This document shows positions 5,663-6,306 of a stretch of 6,306 nucleotides of DNA, piece after piece. The position numbers were made by a program, and so were the translations under genes. The stretch spans positions 1 to 6,306 of the forward strand of contig CAJORD010000119.1 in assembly GCA_905236605.1 (NCBI GenBank), written 5' to 3'. The notes under the pieces were generated by a model that saw only the letters and a program-made list of their open reading frames with translations, ran no database searches and was not told where the DNA came from. The stretch comes from an uncultured Synergistales bacterium (GTDB taxonomy: Bacteria; Synergistota; Synergistia; Synergistales; Aminobacteriaceae). The stretch's first letter is position 1. Every line of letters starts with the position of its first letter.

Positions 5663-6306
5663 CTACATGACGACGTGTATTTTATTTCCGCCGCCGGAAT
5701 ACATGAACGAGGCTCTTAAAGCTCTGTGCTTTATGATATTCAGGCTCATTATGTCTAAAATGTCTTCGTTTTTATTGATTTTGAACGGATTGTATTTGAT
5801 ACCTGTGTAACTGAGCCTCATTGAAATTGCATTGTAATAAATGACTCTGACCTTAATTACAGCGTCCGGGACTGCCTTGAAAATCCTGATTGAAAGCTCC
5901 TCAAGGCAACTCTGAATCTCAAAAACTCTTTTTAAGTTTACGCCTTTGCTTATTGCTGTATCCTGCAAAAAATCATTGGCACTTTCGAGGCTGCCGCTAT
6001 CGTTTTTAAGCTCAAATTCGGCATCGGCCTTTGCTGAGGCAAATGACGGCACAAAAGGCTCTATATACAAAAGACTTCCGAATAAAATATTCATGGGCAA
6101 GCCTATTAATATCCCGGTCAGGAAATATGAAACCATGTAATCAGGTTTAAGGCACAAGACCGAAGCAAAAAGGGACAAAAATAAATATCTGATGTAATGC
6201 CGTGCTTTTTTGAAATTTATCCTGTGAGATTTCGAGAAAATATGCCAGCCGTAATACATTGAAAGGGATATTGCGGTTATGCACCAGCACTCCCACAACA
6301 TGCTGA
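5663..6306 (-). CDS. Membrane protein with C-terminal degenerate GHKL ATPase-like domain (5' end beyond window)
   Basis: The frame is open to the right edge. An ATG at 6301 would give 212 residues, but no upstream sequence exists to judge it, and the protein more likely continues beyond the window. Counting from that ATG, three hydrophobic segments lie at about 3-22, 35-54 and 57-80, so this is the end of a polytopic membrane protein. A linker (about 85-118) leads to a region that aligns with the RsbW-like kinase encoded two genes downstream. CLEELSIRIF (132-141) matches its N box, LSYTGIKYNPF (163-173) its G1 box, and the closing SFMYSGGGN (198-206) its SYEYKDGRN. The key residues are changed: the N-box Asn is Arg139, the G1 Asp is Tyr165, and the G2 glycines are absent, so ATP binding is unlikely. 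It may be a membrane scaffold or decoy in the partner-switching circuit. The membrane part could belong to a transporter fused to this domain, but I cannot identify the family. The function is inferred only. Confidence 0.7.
   Translation of the reverse strand, partial: SMLWECWCITAISLSMYYGWHIFSKSHRINFKKARHYIRYLFLSLFASVLCLKPDYMVSYFLTGILIGLPMNILFGSLLYIEPFVPSFASAKADAEFELKNDSGSLESANDFLQDTAISKGVNLKRVFEIQSCLEELSIRIFKAVPDAVIKVRVIYYNAISMRLSYTGIKYNPFKINKNEDILDIMSLNIIKHRALRASFMYSGGGNKIHVVM

Noticed and set aside
1..6306. tRNA, rRNA, CRISPR repeats, insertion sequence ends or intrinsic terminators
   Set aside because: Almost every base belongs to seven closely packed genes. I saw no regularly spaced repeats, transposase motifs, or GC-rich hairpins followed by T runs in the short gaps.

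Overview
The window is a stretch of bacterial chromosome that looks about 40% G+C. All seven genes lie on the minus strand, head to tail, separated by only 3 to 28 bases, so they read as one polycistronic unit transcribed from high to low coordinates. The first gene is cut by the right edge and the last by the left edge, so neither the promoter nor the terminator is visible. There is no gene-free stretch of 300 bases, and I see no RNA gene, CRISPR array or insertion sequence.

Layout in transcription order. (1) 6306-5663: the C-terminal part of a membrane protein ending in a degenerate GHKL/HATPase-like domain. (2) 5634-3544: a 696-residue membrane receptor-phosphatase with an extracellular double Cache domain, a HAMP domain and a SpoIIE/RsbU-type PP2C phosphatase. 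(3) 3522-3109: an RsbW-like anti-sigma factor/serine kinase of 137 residues. (4-6) 3089-2172, 2168-1308 and 1296-424: three tandem paralogous secreted solute-binding proteins. (7) 420-1: the first 140 residues of a polar amino acid-type ABC transporter permease, cut by the window edge.

Two modules are therefore joined: a partner-switching signalling pair (phosphatase plus anti-sigma kinase) and an amino acid-type ABC uptake system with three binding proteins. The STAS anti-anti-sigma protein on which such a pair normally acts is not in the window, nor is the transporter ATPase; both could lie outside it.

The most unusual point is the architecture of the three binding proteins. The segment after the signal peptide resembles the second half of a family 3 (SBP_bac_3) binding protein, and the segment that normally starts the fold comes last. 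All three share this order, so they look like circularly permuted family 3 binding proteins. They also lack the usual lobe-1 amino acid-binding motif. The Cache domain of the phosphatase retains most of the known amino acid-binding signature but has Ser where the carboxylate-binding Arg is expected.

The organism cannot be fixed from the sequence. The base composition, strong AGGAGG-type ribosome binding sites, and a SpoIIE/RsbW module next to multiple family 3 binding proteins would fit an anaerobic Synergistota or Bacillota (for example Negativicutes or Clostridia) bacterium. That is a low-confidence inference.
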